From Sphingobacterium thalpophilum (GTDB lineage: Bacteria > Bacteroidota > Bacteroidia > Sphingobacteriales > Sphingobacteriaceae): a stretch of 64,000 bases of DNA. Below, in pieces: positions 26,675-36,800 of the stretch. The DNA is taken from positions 1,116,001 through 1,180,000 of the forward strand of contig NZ_LR590484.1 in NCBI RefSeq assembly GCF_901482695.1. The letters are read 5' to 3'. The position numbers and the translations under genes were made by a program. How positions within the stretch are numbered: position 1 is the first letter of the stretch; every line of letters starts with the position of its first letter. The notes beneath the pieces were generated by a model. The model was not told where the DNA came from and ran no database searches. It saw only the letters and a program-made list of their open reading frames with translations.

Positions 26675-27949
26675 TTATTGTTTAATTACCTTTTCGTCAT
26701 TAAGTAACCGGCTATACCGGACCAGTGCTTCAACGTAATAGTAATCAGCATAGGTCAGCGGCACATCTACCTCAGTCTTATGCGGAATAGAACCTACACT
26801 ATGTTTTAATATGTAACCACCGGCTTCTTTGTAATCTGCTTTGTAAGGTTTCGAAGAAAGTGACTTTAACATCTGCTCAGCTTTGGAAATGTACAACTGA
26901 CTTTCATTGTCCTTTGTATATTGAGCCAATTCCAACAGTGCAGAAGCCGTAACGGCAGCGGAAGACACATCGCGTAGATCCTTTTGGCTATAGTACTTAC
27001 TTTCCTTGGTCAGCTTATTTTGATCCATATCCCAATAAGGAATCAGATCTTTGGGCAGATTGGGGTGATTCAAGTAGAATTTAGCAATCTTGCGCGCATG
27101 TTCCAGATACTTCTTGTCACCTGTTTCACGGTACATCATCGTATAACCATATAAACCCCAGGCCTGGCCTCTCGACCATGCAGACTCATCATATGCACCT
27201 TGCGCAGTCTTTCTGGAAATAATGCTACCATCCTCTGGATTATAATCCACGACGTGGTAAGAACTGTAGTCCTTTCTGTAGTGGTTCACCATGGTTGTAT
27301 TAGCGTGTATTATAGCAATATCCTTATATCTTTTATCGCCGGTGATTTTCGAAACTTCGGTCAGAAACTCCAAGTTCATCATTTTGTCGATAATAACCGG
27401 ATATGTCCAGGGCTGCCCATCCCAGTTTTTACCACCGTCCCACGAACGGATTGTTTTAGGGGCTTCGTGGAAACGCGTTGCCAGCGAAGCCGCACCCGTG
27501 CTCAGCACTTCCTTATAGGCAGCCGAATCACCTGTCAAACGCAGGGCGTTTCCGAAACTGCAGTAGAGCATAAAACCGAGATCATGGAGTTCCCTTATTA
27601 TACCTCTCCTTTTCCAGGTACTTTAATTTTCGCCTGGCCTCATCCAGCAGCTTTTCGTCTTTAGTATATTCATACAGATAGAGTACCGTCCCCGGATAGA
27701 AGCCTGAGCACCACCAGTCGGTCCCCCAGTTTATGTATTTTCCATCTTTATAAGTTGTTGGCATATCCGATTCATTGATCGATCTAGCCAAGTAAGCGAT
27801 CTGTTTTCGGGCGTCTTCTAAATTGGAATGCACAAATTCTTTGTCAAGCCCCAGCTTGGCCCTAAATTCTGCTGGCTGGAGCAGGACACCCCCTGCAATG
27901 CAAATCCAGCTAGCAAAGCTCCTGTAATATAGTTTCGTATCTTCATCAT
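26675..27949 (-). pseudogene. GH88 unsaturated glucuronyl hydrolase, two frameshifts
   Basis: Three reading frames together make one GH88 enzyme, about 45-50% like the intact copy at 28704-29954 by eye. The ATG at 27949 opens a lipoprotein signal (MMKIRNYITGALLAGFALQG-VSCSS). Near 27885 the frame shifts into AEFRAKLGLDKEFVHSNLEDA... up to NKGT at about 27590. There one extra C shifts it again into HDLGFMLYCSFGNALRLTGD, which runs to 26675. Family motifs WWCSGFYPGT, DKMMNLEFL and SAWSRGQAWGLYGYTMMYRETG are intact. Two independent frameshifts make inactivity likely. Confidence 0.85.
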
Positions 27950-27981
27950 GAATATTGATTAATGAGTATTGAGGAGTGAGA

Positions 27982-28277
27982 CATTTTATTTTGACCTAGT
28001 AATTGACGTAATAATCCTTTGGAAACGGTTCTGCATCCCAGCATTTCTGCGAGGTCCACTTTTCGGGAGCACAAGTCTAGAATTCGTCGTCCGCCGGTAA
28101 ACCCAGCGGCAGAAAAGACAACGATGCAACATACATCGAACCCGCATTGGTATAATAATCAGCAAGGTTTGATTGCTTATCGCCGACTACTCCCATGCGA
28201 AGCCATCCGGACGGCGCAAACGTCTTATCGGTATAAATATGTCTGAGCACCGACGTCAATGCTGCTCGGACCAACAA
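27982..28277 (-). pseudogene. C-terminal relic of a DUF2264 (GH154-type) gene
   Basis: The minus strand encodes ALTSVLRHIYTDKTFAPSGWL-RMGVVGDKQSNLADYYTNAGSMYVASLSFLPLGLPADDEF, the C-terminal pattern of DUF2264 proteins, several of which are beta-glucuronidases. The next codon is TAG where the family has Trp, and the frame then continues through TCAPEKWTSQKCWDAEPFPKDYYVNY to its true stop at 27982. Everything upstream is missing. It is therefore both truncated and carries a nonsense codon. Confidence 0.7.
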
Positions 28278-28752
28278 AAAAAGCCACGAATTCCAGCTTC
28301 AAGAAGTGGAGTTCGACAATGATCTTGACCAACAGTTCATCGCATCATTAGATCAGCTGATCGAAGAAAACATGCAGTCGGATAATTTCGATGTCAGCTT
28401 TATCTCACGACAGATGGGAATGAGCGCACCGGTACTTTACCGAAAACTGAGAGCCATAACCAATCTTTCGATCAATAATTACGTCAAAATCTATCGACTA
28501 AAGAAGGCGAAAGAACTTTTAAAAACCTCCATGAATATTAGTGAAGTGGCCTACGCGGTGGGATTCTCTGAGCGAAAGTATTTCAGTAGGGAGTTTAAAA
28601 AACAGTTTGGATACAATCCATCGGAGAGACGCTACGCCGGGATTAATCGAGTAAAAAAGCCGGAGCCGCAAGTTACTCAAAAGCAAGCAGCTCCGGCTCT
28701 CATTTATTTTGCTAGTTCCTTAACCATGGGTTCGCCGGCCAGTAGACGCTGA
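28277..28752 (+). pseudogene. C-terminal AraC-type HTH relic of a hybrid two-component regulator
   Basis: The frame from about 28277 (no ATG; GTG at 28306) encodes DNDLDQQFIASLDQLIEENMQ, then VSFISRQMGMSAPVLYRKLRAITNLSINNYVKIYRLKKAKELL and VAYAVGFSERKYFSREFKKQFGYNPSERR. This is the DNA-binding end of the large hybrid two-component regulators that control polysaccharide loci. Sensor, kinase and receiver are absent. It abuts the DUF2264 relic at about 28275, so a deletion probably joined two halves of an old locus. A free HTH protein could still be made. Confidence 0.7.
28653..28698 (-). terminator. Terminator of the GH88 gene
   Basis: On the minus strand AGCCGGAGC pairs exactly with GCTCCGGCT and is followed by TTTTTT. 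It lies five bases past the GH88 stop codon, inside the opposite-strand HTH relic. Confidence 0.85.
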
Positions 28753-29954
28753 TAGCGTACCAGAGCCTCCACATAATAATAATCAGCATAAGTAAGCGGC
28801 ACATCCACTTCGGAGTTCAACGGTAGTGCGCCGACACTGTGCTGGAGAATGTATCCGCCATTTTGGCCATACGCTGCCAGATAAGGCGCCTTAGCTAAGT
28901 TTTTAATGATGGTTTCGGCCTTTGCAAAGTAATTTCCAGATTCGCTTCCTTGGCTATATTGAGAAAGTTCAAGGAAAGCCGAAGCGTACAAAGCCGCTGC
29001 GGATACATCCCGTAGATCTTTATTGGGATACATCTTATCCGACGCTGCGATCTTATCCTTATCAAAGTCCCAGTAAGGAATGAGATCGGAAGGTAGATTG
29101 GGGTTGTTTAAAATATATTGCGCTATATGCTGAGCCTGTTCCAAAAACTCCTTTTTCCCCGTCTCACGGTACATCATGGTATAGCCGTACAAGGCCCAGC
29201 CCTGTCCCCTTGCCCAGGCAGACTCATCAAATGCACCCTGATGTGTTTTTTTGCCGATGACCTTACCGGTATTTTTGTCATAGTCAATGACATGATACGA
29301 ACTATAATCTTTGCGGAAATGATTTTTTAATGTCGTTTCAGCATGGGCGACAGCAATATCGTAATACTTTTTATCACCGGTCAATTTAGATACCTGTGTC
29401 AGGAACTCCAAGTTCATCATATTATCTATAATCACGGGATATTGCCACGCCCCATGATCCCAGGAACGGATGGTTTTCGTCTGCGGATTATAACGGGATG
29501 CCAATGAACCTGCTCCCGTGGTTAGTACGGGTTCGTATTTCGCCGTGTTACCGGTTATCCTGAGGGCATTGCCAAAACTGCAGAACAGCATAAAACCCAA
29601 ATCGTGTGTTCCTTTATTATTCTTTTCTTTTTCAAGATAGGTCAGTTTCTCCTCCGCCTTTTTCAAAAGATCCTGATCTTTGGTCCCCTCGTACAGGTAG
29701 AGCAATGTTCCCGGATAGAAACCCGAACACCACCAGCTCGATGAGGAGAAAACTTCCTTGTTATGCTCAAAAGTCTTTGGAAATTTGTCCGCTGGTGTCT
29801 GCTCCGCCAGTACCTTGATCTGTTTGGCAGCTCCATCAAGCTGCTGCTGAATAAATTCTTTGGATAGCTTCGGTTTTACTACCTGACCATGGACCATTGT
29901 GCTTGTTCCCAAAGCCGTCCACAGCATCATCAAAAATTGCGTTCTTAATTTCAT
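28704..29954 (-). CDS. GH88 unsaturated glucuronyl hydrolase, exported
   Basis: Cleaves the unsaturated uronic acid left at the end of oligosaccharides by polysaccharide lyases. The 416-residue product has a signal peptide (MKLRTQFLMMLWTALGTSTMVHG) and an (alpha/alpha)6 barrel. Motifs seen are SSWWCSGFYPGTLLYLYEG, NKGTHDLGFMLFCSFGNALR, PVIIDNMMNLEFL (with the conserved Asp), HVIDYDKNTGKV and ESAWARGQGWALYGYTMMYRETG. It is 37 bases downstream of the GH95-like gene and has its own terminator, so the pair forms an operon. Substrate class (pectin, glycosaminoglycan or ulvan type) cannot be fixed. Confidence 0.9.
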   Translation of the reverse strand: MKLRTQFLMMLWTALGTSTMVHGQVVKPKLSKEFIQQQLDGAAKQIKVLAEQTPADKFPKTFEHNKEVFSSSSWWCSGFYPGTLLYLYEGTKDQDLLKKAEEKLTYLEKEKNNKGTHDLGFMLFCSFGNALRITGNTAKYEPVLTTGAGSLASRYNPQTKTIRSWDHGAWQYPVIIDNMMNLEFLTQVSKLTGDKKYYDIAVAHAETTLKNHFRKDYSSYHVIDYDKNTGKVIGKKTHQGAFDESAWARGQGWALYGYTMMYRETGKKEFLEQAQHIAQYILNNPNLPSDLIPYWDFDKDKIAASDKMYPNKDLRDVSAAALYASAFLELSQYSQGSESGNYFAKAETIIKNLAKAPYLAAYGQNGGYILQHSVGALPLNSEVDVPLTYADYYYVEALVRYQRLLAGEPMVKELAK

Positions 29955-29991
29955 TATATATTCCTTTTAATCAATGATTACGTTTGGTCGG

Positions 29992-32136
29992 TTATTTCCG
30001 TTCGTAAATAAGCGCGGTAGTGCCCTTGCTCAGATTCAATCGAATGAAGCCATTTTCCTGTATCGTGTACTGACCTTTACGATCCAGTTTTACAATAGGA
30101 TCCTGTAAGTCTACTTTCAAAACGACAGTGCCTCCATACTGACTTTTTATCTGAACACGTTCAGTCTTTCCGTTCCGTCGATTTGCGGATACTAAATTCC
30201 CGCCATCAGCCAAAAAATTGATAAACGACAGTTCCCGCCATGTTGTAGGTACAGCAGGAAATATACGTAACACGCCGTTCCAGTGCTGCATGCACAATTC
30301 CTGAATACTCGCCATCGCCGCCAGAGGAGTTTCGATCACAGGTCCTGATTCTGCATATAAGGTATTTGGCTTGACATACCGGTTTAATAGTGTATCGAGC
30401 GATGCGAGTGCAGCATCTCCTTTTCCCATCATGGCATACATCGATGCCGCACCCGAAAATGAATATCCCTGAAGCCATTGCTTTTTGCTCTGCCAATGAG
30501 CAACAGACCGTTCAATAAGCGACCTGTTTTCATGCTGATCCCAATTCACATCATAAAAGGGATAGATCATCATTAGATGCGAATAATGGCGGTGTGACTC
30601 TGCGTAGGGAACATTGGTAGCGATCATAAAGCCATTTTCATCCTGTGGATATGCTATTAAATGGGTGAGCACATCCTTCCACATGCCATGTAGACTGTCT
30701 CTGCCCCCCCGTTCGTTATCTAAATCCAAAAGAGCTTTCAATCCCCATCGAAGAATAGAAAGGTCATAATTTGTATTGTAAGCAAATCCTTTCGAGTATT
30801 CCGGCGAATACGTTTTGACACTGATATAGTATTTACCGGCATGATCTTTTTCCAATAAATGCAGATGATAGCTGACCGCCGATTTTAACAGGGGAAACAG
30901 ACGGTCATAGACCTCCGAAGACATCGTCGCTCTGTAATAGAGATAGTAGCTATGCAAAAGCCATAGTAGATTGCCTAATTCTTTTTTCTCGTCGGGCACT
31001 CCGTCCAGGGAAACATTCTTCTGCAACGCGACCGGACTCCAGAGATCCGGAGCAGAAGACCGGCCTAGTGCAATACTGTTATGACGATACGGTTCGGGGA
31101 CGTTGAGACGGAGATTTTCTCGATTGCGGTCGACCATCTGGATCAAGGACTCGGCAATACCGAGCTGATTCGCTTTAAAGACCGGCGAATAGGTAAGCTG
31201 AATATTTAGATTATGCCAATAAGCAGGCCATGGTGTAGGACTGGTCCATGGACCCTGTAGATCTATCGCGGGTTTGTCGGCACGGGTTGCACTGGCCAAC
31301 TTATATAATTGCATATCATAGAATCGCTGATAGTTGGCATCCGGCAATCGCAACGTAGAGGCCTTATAGTAGTCGGCCCACCATTGCCGATGTACTTTAA
31401 GCGCTGATGCAATCTTCCGGCGGTCAAAGTTTCCAAGATAATCAATTGCTTTTGCTGTATAATCTTGTCCCTTTTGACTATAGCCTATTGTGATCACATA
31501 GGTATCCATATCTCCGGATGTCCATCGCCGATAGGCCGTTGTATATCCTCCACCTGCAGTCAACGGCTGGTCAAAGTACTTTACATCGCCCCGTTGGCCC
31601 TGGGATCCCCTTGGATTGGGAACATAATGCTTCGGCTTTTGTGTATAGGAAAATTTCATGCGCGGACTGATGGCCGAATCCGGCACCCACAGTAGTGTAT
31701 GCTGACCTTTAAAATTCTTTCCGAATACCTCCACGACGATAATATTATCTTCGGAAAGCGTGGTCGTCCTCACGCTGACACTTCCCCTATCCGTCTCAAC
31801 TTTCGCATCGGCAAACGCCTCTTGCAGATAAATATCGCCCTCAGCTCCGAGGATCGCAGTTCCGAAATCCAGTTTAAAATGTCCCAATGACATACGGGCC
31901 TTGTCAAACAACTTATCGGCAGAATGAGGACGATGATCGTAAACATCTGTTCGGCCAATATCAATTCGCAATGAATTCTGGTCCGATACATAGGTCATGG
32001 TTCCCAGCAGGCCATTGCCTGTAAAGATTCCCTCATAAATCGTCCTGCCAAGCGGTGCCACCTTGACTTGGCTTAAAGCCGCACTGAGATACAGAACTAA
32101 AGTATAAATAATGGAAAGCAGAACTCTTCGCTTCAT
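29992..32136 (-). CDS. GH95-like glycoside hydrolase, exported
   Basis: The 714-residue product has a signal peptide (MKRRVLLSIIYTLVLYLSAA) and an architecture like GH95 enzymes: an N-terminal beta domain (about 25-240), an (alpha/alpha)6 domain (about 260-600) with GPWTSPTPWPAYWHNLNIQLTY, and a C-terminal beta domain. GH95 members act on alpha-L-fucosides or alpha-L-galactosides. The segment ESHRHYSHLMMIYPFYDV resembles the family HRHxSHL motif. It is first in a two-gene operon with GH88. Linkage specificity is not predictable here. Confidence 0.8.
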   Translation of the reverse strand: MKRRVLLSIIYTLVLYLSAALSQVKVAPLGRTIYEGIFTGNGLLGTMTYVSDQNSLRIDIGRTDVYDHRPHSADKLFDKARMSLGHFKLDFGTAILGAEGDIYLQEAFADAKVETDRGSVSVRTTTLSEDNIIVVEVFGKNFKGQHTLLWVPDSAISPRMKFSYTQKPKHYVPNPRGSQGQRGDVKYFDQPLTAGGGYTTAYRRWTSGDMDTYVITIGYSQKGQDYTAKAIDYLGNFDRRKIASALKVHRQWWADYYKASTLRLPDANYQRFYDMQLYKLASATRADKPAIDLQGPWTSPTPWPAYWHNLNIQLTYSPVFKANQLGIAESLIQMVDRNRENLRLNVPEPYRHNSIALGRSSAPDLWSPVALQKNVSLDGVPDEKKELGNLLWLLHSYYLYYRATMSSEVYDRLFPLLKSAVSYHLHLLEKDHAGKYYISVKTYSPEYSKGFAYNTNYDLSILRWGLKALLDLDNERGGRDSLHGMWKDVLTHLIAYPQDENGFMIATNVPYAESHRHYSHLMMIYPFYDVNWDQHENRSLIERSVAHWQSKKQWLQGYSFSGAASMYAMMGKGDAALASLDTLLNRYVKPNTLYAESGPVIETPLAAMASIQELCMQHWNGVLRIFPAVPTTWRELSFINFLADGGNLVSANRRNGKTERVQIKSQYGGTVVLKVDLQDPIVKLDRKGQYTIQENGFIRLNLSKGTTALIYERK

Positions 32137-32535
32137 TTTAATGGTTATTTATCTTTTAAAGACAGCCATAAAGATGCTGGATTATTCGGCCATTACCAAG
32201 CTCGTTTTACGAAAACGATTGAGTGGAAATACAGCGGATCATTCAGAGAACCTTATACAAAAGCATATCAGCAAAACAGCTCGTCCTGTAACAAATCTGT
32301 ATCAAAATATTGCCTTATATCAGAAAATGCAAAGTCAACACAGGAAATAAATAGGTTTAGCATCATTCTTTTGTTATTTTTTAACAAAAGAAACAGATAC
32401 AATGAGTAAAATTTTAGTTATCAATTTACTTTTATCAGTTTTTTACTTATTTTTAGAATCAATATCCAATGCAGTTATTTGTGATAGCCTATAATGCTAT
32501 GATGGATCAATTATAAAACAACTAATCCAACCAAC
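32137..32535. other. Divergent regulatory gap between GH95-like and oxidoreductase genes
   Basis: This 399-base gap separates two divergent carbohydrate operons. It holds a palindrome CTTTTGTTA-TTTTT-TAACAAAAG (32368-32390), a possible operator. It also holds a short plus-strand frame at 32402-32494 starting MSKILVINLLLSVFYLFLES, which reads like a signal peptide with nothing after it. No consensus TAnnTTTG element is clear on either strand. Confidence 0.5.
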
Positions 32536-33804
32536 ATGAAAGAAAAGAATTCGTCGAGGCGTGATTTCATTAAAAAATCAGCAATAGGTGCTGCAGCATT
32601 TTCTATTGTACCACGCTTTGTACTTGGGGGCCAAGGATATCTTGCTCCAAGCGATCATCTAACCAAAGGCGTAATTGGCGTCGGTAATATGGGACGTGGA
32701 CACTTCGGTTACGCAGGTACGAAAACAGTAGCCATCTGTGACGTAGACAAAACTCATCTTGCAGCAGCTCAAAGAGACCTCGGGGGTGGCGTAACAGAAT
32801 ATCATGATTTTCGGGAGCTCATTAAATCACCAGAAGTGGATATTGTCCACATTGCAACTCCACCGCATTGGCACGGCCTGATGTCCATTGAAGCAGCAAA
32901 AGCGGGTAAAGACATTTGGTGTGAAAAGCCGATGACACGGACTATCGGCGAAGGAAAAAAGGTGAAAGAAGCAATCGCACAACATGGCAACATGTTTCGC
33001 CTCAACACTTGGTTTCGCTTCAAAGATGATTTTTATGGAATGAATGTACCGGTCAGCAAAATCAAAAAACTTGTTGACACCGGCATGTTGGGCTGGCCAC
33101 TGAAGGTGACCATCAGTAAGCATACGGGTTTCGACTGGAAGTTCTACTGGGTAGGCAAAGAAAATCTTCCGGAGGAGCAGGTTCCTGCTGAACTGGATTA
33201 TGATTTCTGGTTAGGTCCGGCCCCGTATAAACCATACAACAAGCACCGTGTACATACTACCTTTAGAGGCTATTGGGATTATGATGGCGGTGGTTTGGGA
33301 GATATGGGCCAGCACTATATGGACCCCGTTCAATATTTTCTTGGAAAAGATAACGAGAGCCCTGTCAGCGTAGACGTGGACGCACCCCAGCAGCACCCTG
33401 ACGCCGTCGGAACCTGGAGGCGCATTACATTTACGTACGCCGACGGATGCCAGATCATTCTGGATGGAGAGGCTAAAGATGAAAAAGCAGCTTATATCGA
33501 GGGGCCGAACGGGAAATTATATCGAGGATTTAAATCGGATATCCCTGATCTCGAACGAAAGCTTGCACAATATCCCGAACCAGCTCCGCAAATTACCGAC
33601 TTTCTGGAATCCGTACGAACACGGGAAAAATTTGCACTGAATGAAATAAATGGACACCGTTCCTGTACACTTGTCAATATGGGATTAGCTGCACTACGGT
33701 TGAATAGATCATTAAAATACGACTCCCAAAAAGAGCAGTTTATCGATGATGATGCAGCAAACCGGTTAATCGATCAACCAATGCGAGGTCCTTGGTCCAT
33801 CTAA
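32536..33804 (+). CDS. Gfo/Idh/MocA-family oxidoreductase, Tat-exported
   Basis: An NAD(P)-type sugar dehydrogenase predicted to act in the periplasm. The 422-residue product has a twin-arginine signal (SSRRDFIKKSAIGAAAFSIV), a Rossmann domain (GVIGVGNMGRGHFGYA, then KTVAICDVD) and the EKP motif (DIWCEKPMTRT) with the catalytic-domain lysine. The C-terminal alpha/beta domain contains YDGGGLGDMGQHYMDPVQYFLG. Exported family members with bound cofactor oxidise C3 hydroxyls of glycosides. The next gene, 76 bases on, carries two DUF1080 domains, which supports a 3-keto-glycoside role. Confidence 0.85.
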   Translation: MKEKNSSRRDFIKKSAIGAAAFSIVPRFVLGGQGYLAPSDHLTKGVIGVGNMGRGHFGYAGTKTVAICDVDKTHLAAAQRDLGGGVTEYHDFRELIKSPEVDIVHIATPPHWHGLMSIEAAKAGKDIWCEKPMTRTIGEGKKVKEAIAQHGNMFRLNTWFRFKDDFYGMNVPVSKIKKLVDTGMLGWPLKVTISKHTGFDWKFYWVGKENLPEEQVPAELDYDFWLGPAPYKPYNKHRVHTTFRGYWDYDGGGLGDMGQHYMDPVQYFLGKDNESPVSVDVDAPQQHPDAVGTWRRITFTYADGCQIILDGEAKDEKAAYIEGPNGKLYRGFKSDIPDLERKLAQYPEPAPQITDFLESVRTREKFALNEINGHRSCTLVNMGLAALRLNRSLKYDSQKEQFIDDDAANRLIDQPMRGPWSI

Positions 33805-33880
33805 CCATTATAATTCAGGTAAAAAGACAAACAATATCTATATCGCGCTCCCGTGAGCCGACAAATGAAAAAATAACCAA

Positions 33881-36800
33881 ATGAAAAAGATATTTAACTC
33901 GCTGGCCGTTTTGCTCCTCATCTCAGGAGCTTCCTACGCCCAGCAGCCACAAAATAGAACCACAGCCACAAAAATAGCTGATGTTTTAGCCCAGCAACCC
34001 GCTGAAGAAAAAGAAAAATTTCTGCTGGCCATGCATGAGCTAGAAGGATTTACATCCGACGATATTGTCGCTTTCTTAAAAGGACTAAAAGCCCCCGGCA
34101 GCAACAACGCGCCAATTGAATTTGCTGCCAACAGCTATTCCTTCTATGTGAACCAACCTGGGAAGGAACAGCAAAAAAGAGTATTTGTCGAAGGGCTTGC
34201 TAAAGCACTGTCGCAGCTCAGCGAACCCACAAACCAGGTGTTTGCATTACGTCTATTACGTCAATGTGCTGACAATTCAGCTATCCCCGCTGTCGCAAAT
34301 TGCCTTACCAACGATTATCTGGCGGATGCCGCCGCAAGAACGCTCGTTTCCATAGGCAGCAATGAATCTGCTGCTGCCTTAGAAAAAGCACTGTCCACTT
34401 CCGCTACAGAAAAGACCGCTATCGCTATTGTCACTGCTCTTGGCGACTTAAAAGTTAAAAGCACCGAAAACACTATTTTGGAGCTCACCCAGAAATATAA
34501 TTCAGATAGCTTCCAGCGTACTGCCCTGATCGCCCTAAGTAAGATCGGCGGAACAGCTTCTGCGTCTCTATTTGAACATAAATTAGACGACGCAGCCTAT
34601 GGCTACGACAAATTCGATGCGGTAGGACTGGGTATTGATTATGCACAGTCATTGATCGATAATCAGCACGAAAAGGAAGCGGTTAAATTCCTGAATAAAT
34701 TTTTCCAGGAATCACAAAAAGCAAAATCCGTCAACGGGCAGTTTGCGTCTCTAAAACTGTTAGCCGCTATTGATTCTAAAAAGCAGAAAAAAAATTTATT
34801 GACTGCTGTAAAAAGTGACAACGGCGCCTACCGTAATCTTGCACTACAATTGCTCGGAAAATACGGCAATGGCGGAGATGCAAAAAGCCTGCTGTCACTC
34901 GCTAGTAAGGCTAGCCCGGACGTACAGGAAAGTGTATTGAACTACTTGGCGCACAATGGTTCGGCGGCCAGCCTAAACCAGATACAGGCGTTGGTCGCTA
35001 AGACAACATCCCCCGCCACGAAGCTCGCCGGCTTAAATGCGATACACACGCTCTCACAGGGTAAGGAAACCAACACCTTGATACAGGCGCTTGATACAGA
35101 CCAGGAATTCAACAGTTCAGTCAAGGCGCTTATCCTTTCTTCAAAGGACGCGAATGCCATCAATGAGGTCAACAATGCACTTGCGACTGTTGATGACAAT
35201 AAAAAAATTCAATTGCTCGATATTCTGAGCAAACGATCCAACAATGCGTCGTCTAAGGCAGTATTAGCCATAAAAACAACAAATCCAGCTGTAGAAGAAG
35301 CTATTTATAAAGCCGTGCCAAACGTGGCACAAGAATCGGATTTGGAAGAGGTCTTCAATAGACTGAATAGCACCAACGATGCAAAAGCCGCAGGATTATT
35401 ACAGAAAGCAATTGTCAATGTCATCCAGTCAAGTAACAATGCGAAATCTCTGACCGGAAAACTTGCTGCAAATATCTCCAAATCGGCGGCTCCGGGCGCA
35501 GGTAAATATTTCCCTATTTTTGCCGGTCTGGGAGACGATCAGTCGCTACAGGCTGTCAAGAACTATGTCAGCAGCAGCAATCCAGACTTAAGGTCCGCAG
35601 CTATTGTCTCTTTGGCAAACTGGTCAACGGCCAACGCATTAGCGGAACTTGTATCATTGTCCAGAACAGAAACAGACGCCAATTTATTCAACACCGTCTA
35701 TAGGGGACTGATCAAATCTATTTCCTCTTCAGCAAATACGCCCGACCAGAAAACACTTTTACTCCGGGACGCATTTAGTGTCGCCAAGACGACAGAACAA
35801 AAGAAAGCTGCGCTCACAGCGCTGCAGCCGACAGGTACTTATCAGGCGTTCATTTTTGCTGCCAACAACATGAATGATCTGCAGCTTGGCGAAGCCGCAG
35901 CTAATACGGCCATGAACATTGCTATGGACAATAAGCATTACGGAAGCAAAGTCAGAGAAGTACTGGAACAGGTGATCGGCAAATTGTCTGGCAGTGAAAG
36001 CGGTTATCTCAAAGAAGCAGTGGTTCGCTATCTATCCGAAATGCCAGCCAAAGAAGGTTATGTGCCGCTTTTCAATGGCAAAGATCTTACCGGTTGGAAG
36101 GGACTGGTCGCAGATCCGATAAAAAGAAGTAAAATGAATGCGAAGACACTGGCCGCCGAACAGGCCAAAGCAGATGAAATCATGCGAAAGGGCTGGTCAG
36201 TCTCCAATGGTGAGATCGTTTTCAACGGCAAAGGAGATAATCTCGCCACCGTCAAACAGTATGGAGACTTTGAAATGCTTGTCGACTGGAAATTGGAAAA
36301 CTATGGTGGTGTAGAGGGTGATGCCGGAATCTATCTGAGAGGTACTCCACAAGTACAAATCTGGGATATTGCCAATACAAGAGTAGGTGCCCAAGTTGGC
36401 TCTGGCGGGTTATATAACAATCAAAAAAATGAAAGCAAACCCCTCAAGGTTGCGGATAATGCCACTGGCGAATGGAACACTTTCAAAATAAAAATGCTGG
36501 GTGATAAAGTCAGCGTCTGGCTAAACGGTCAGCTCGTCACGGACAACGTTCCCCTCGAAAATTACTGGGACCGGAATCAATCCATTTTCCCAACGGAACA
36601 GATTGAGCTGCAAGCCCACGGATCAGTCGTTTACTATCGAGATCTTTACATCAAGGAATTTCCGAGAAAACAGATTTTTAAATTAAGCGAGCAAGAAAGA
36701 AAGGACGGGTTTGAGGTTCTGTTTGATGGCACCAATCTGGATAAATGGACAGAAAATAAAGCATATGTAGTCAATGACGAAGGCTATATATGGGTCTATC

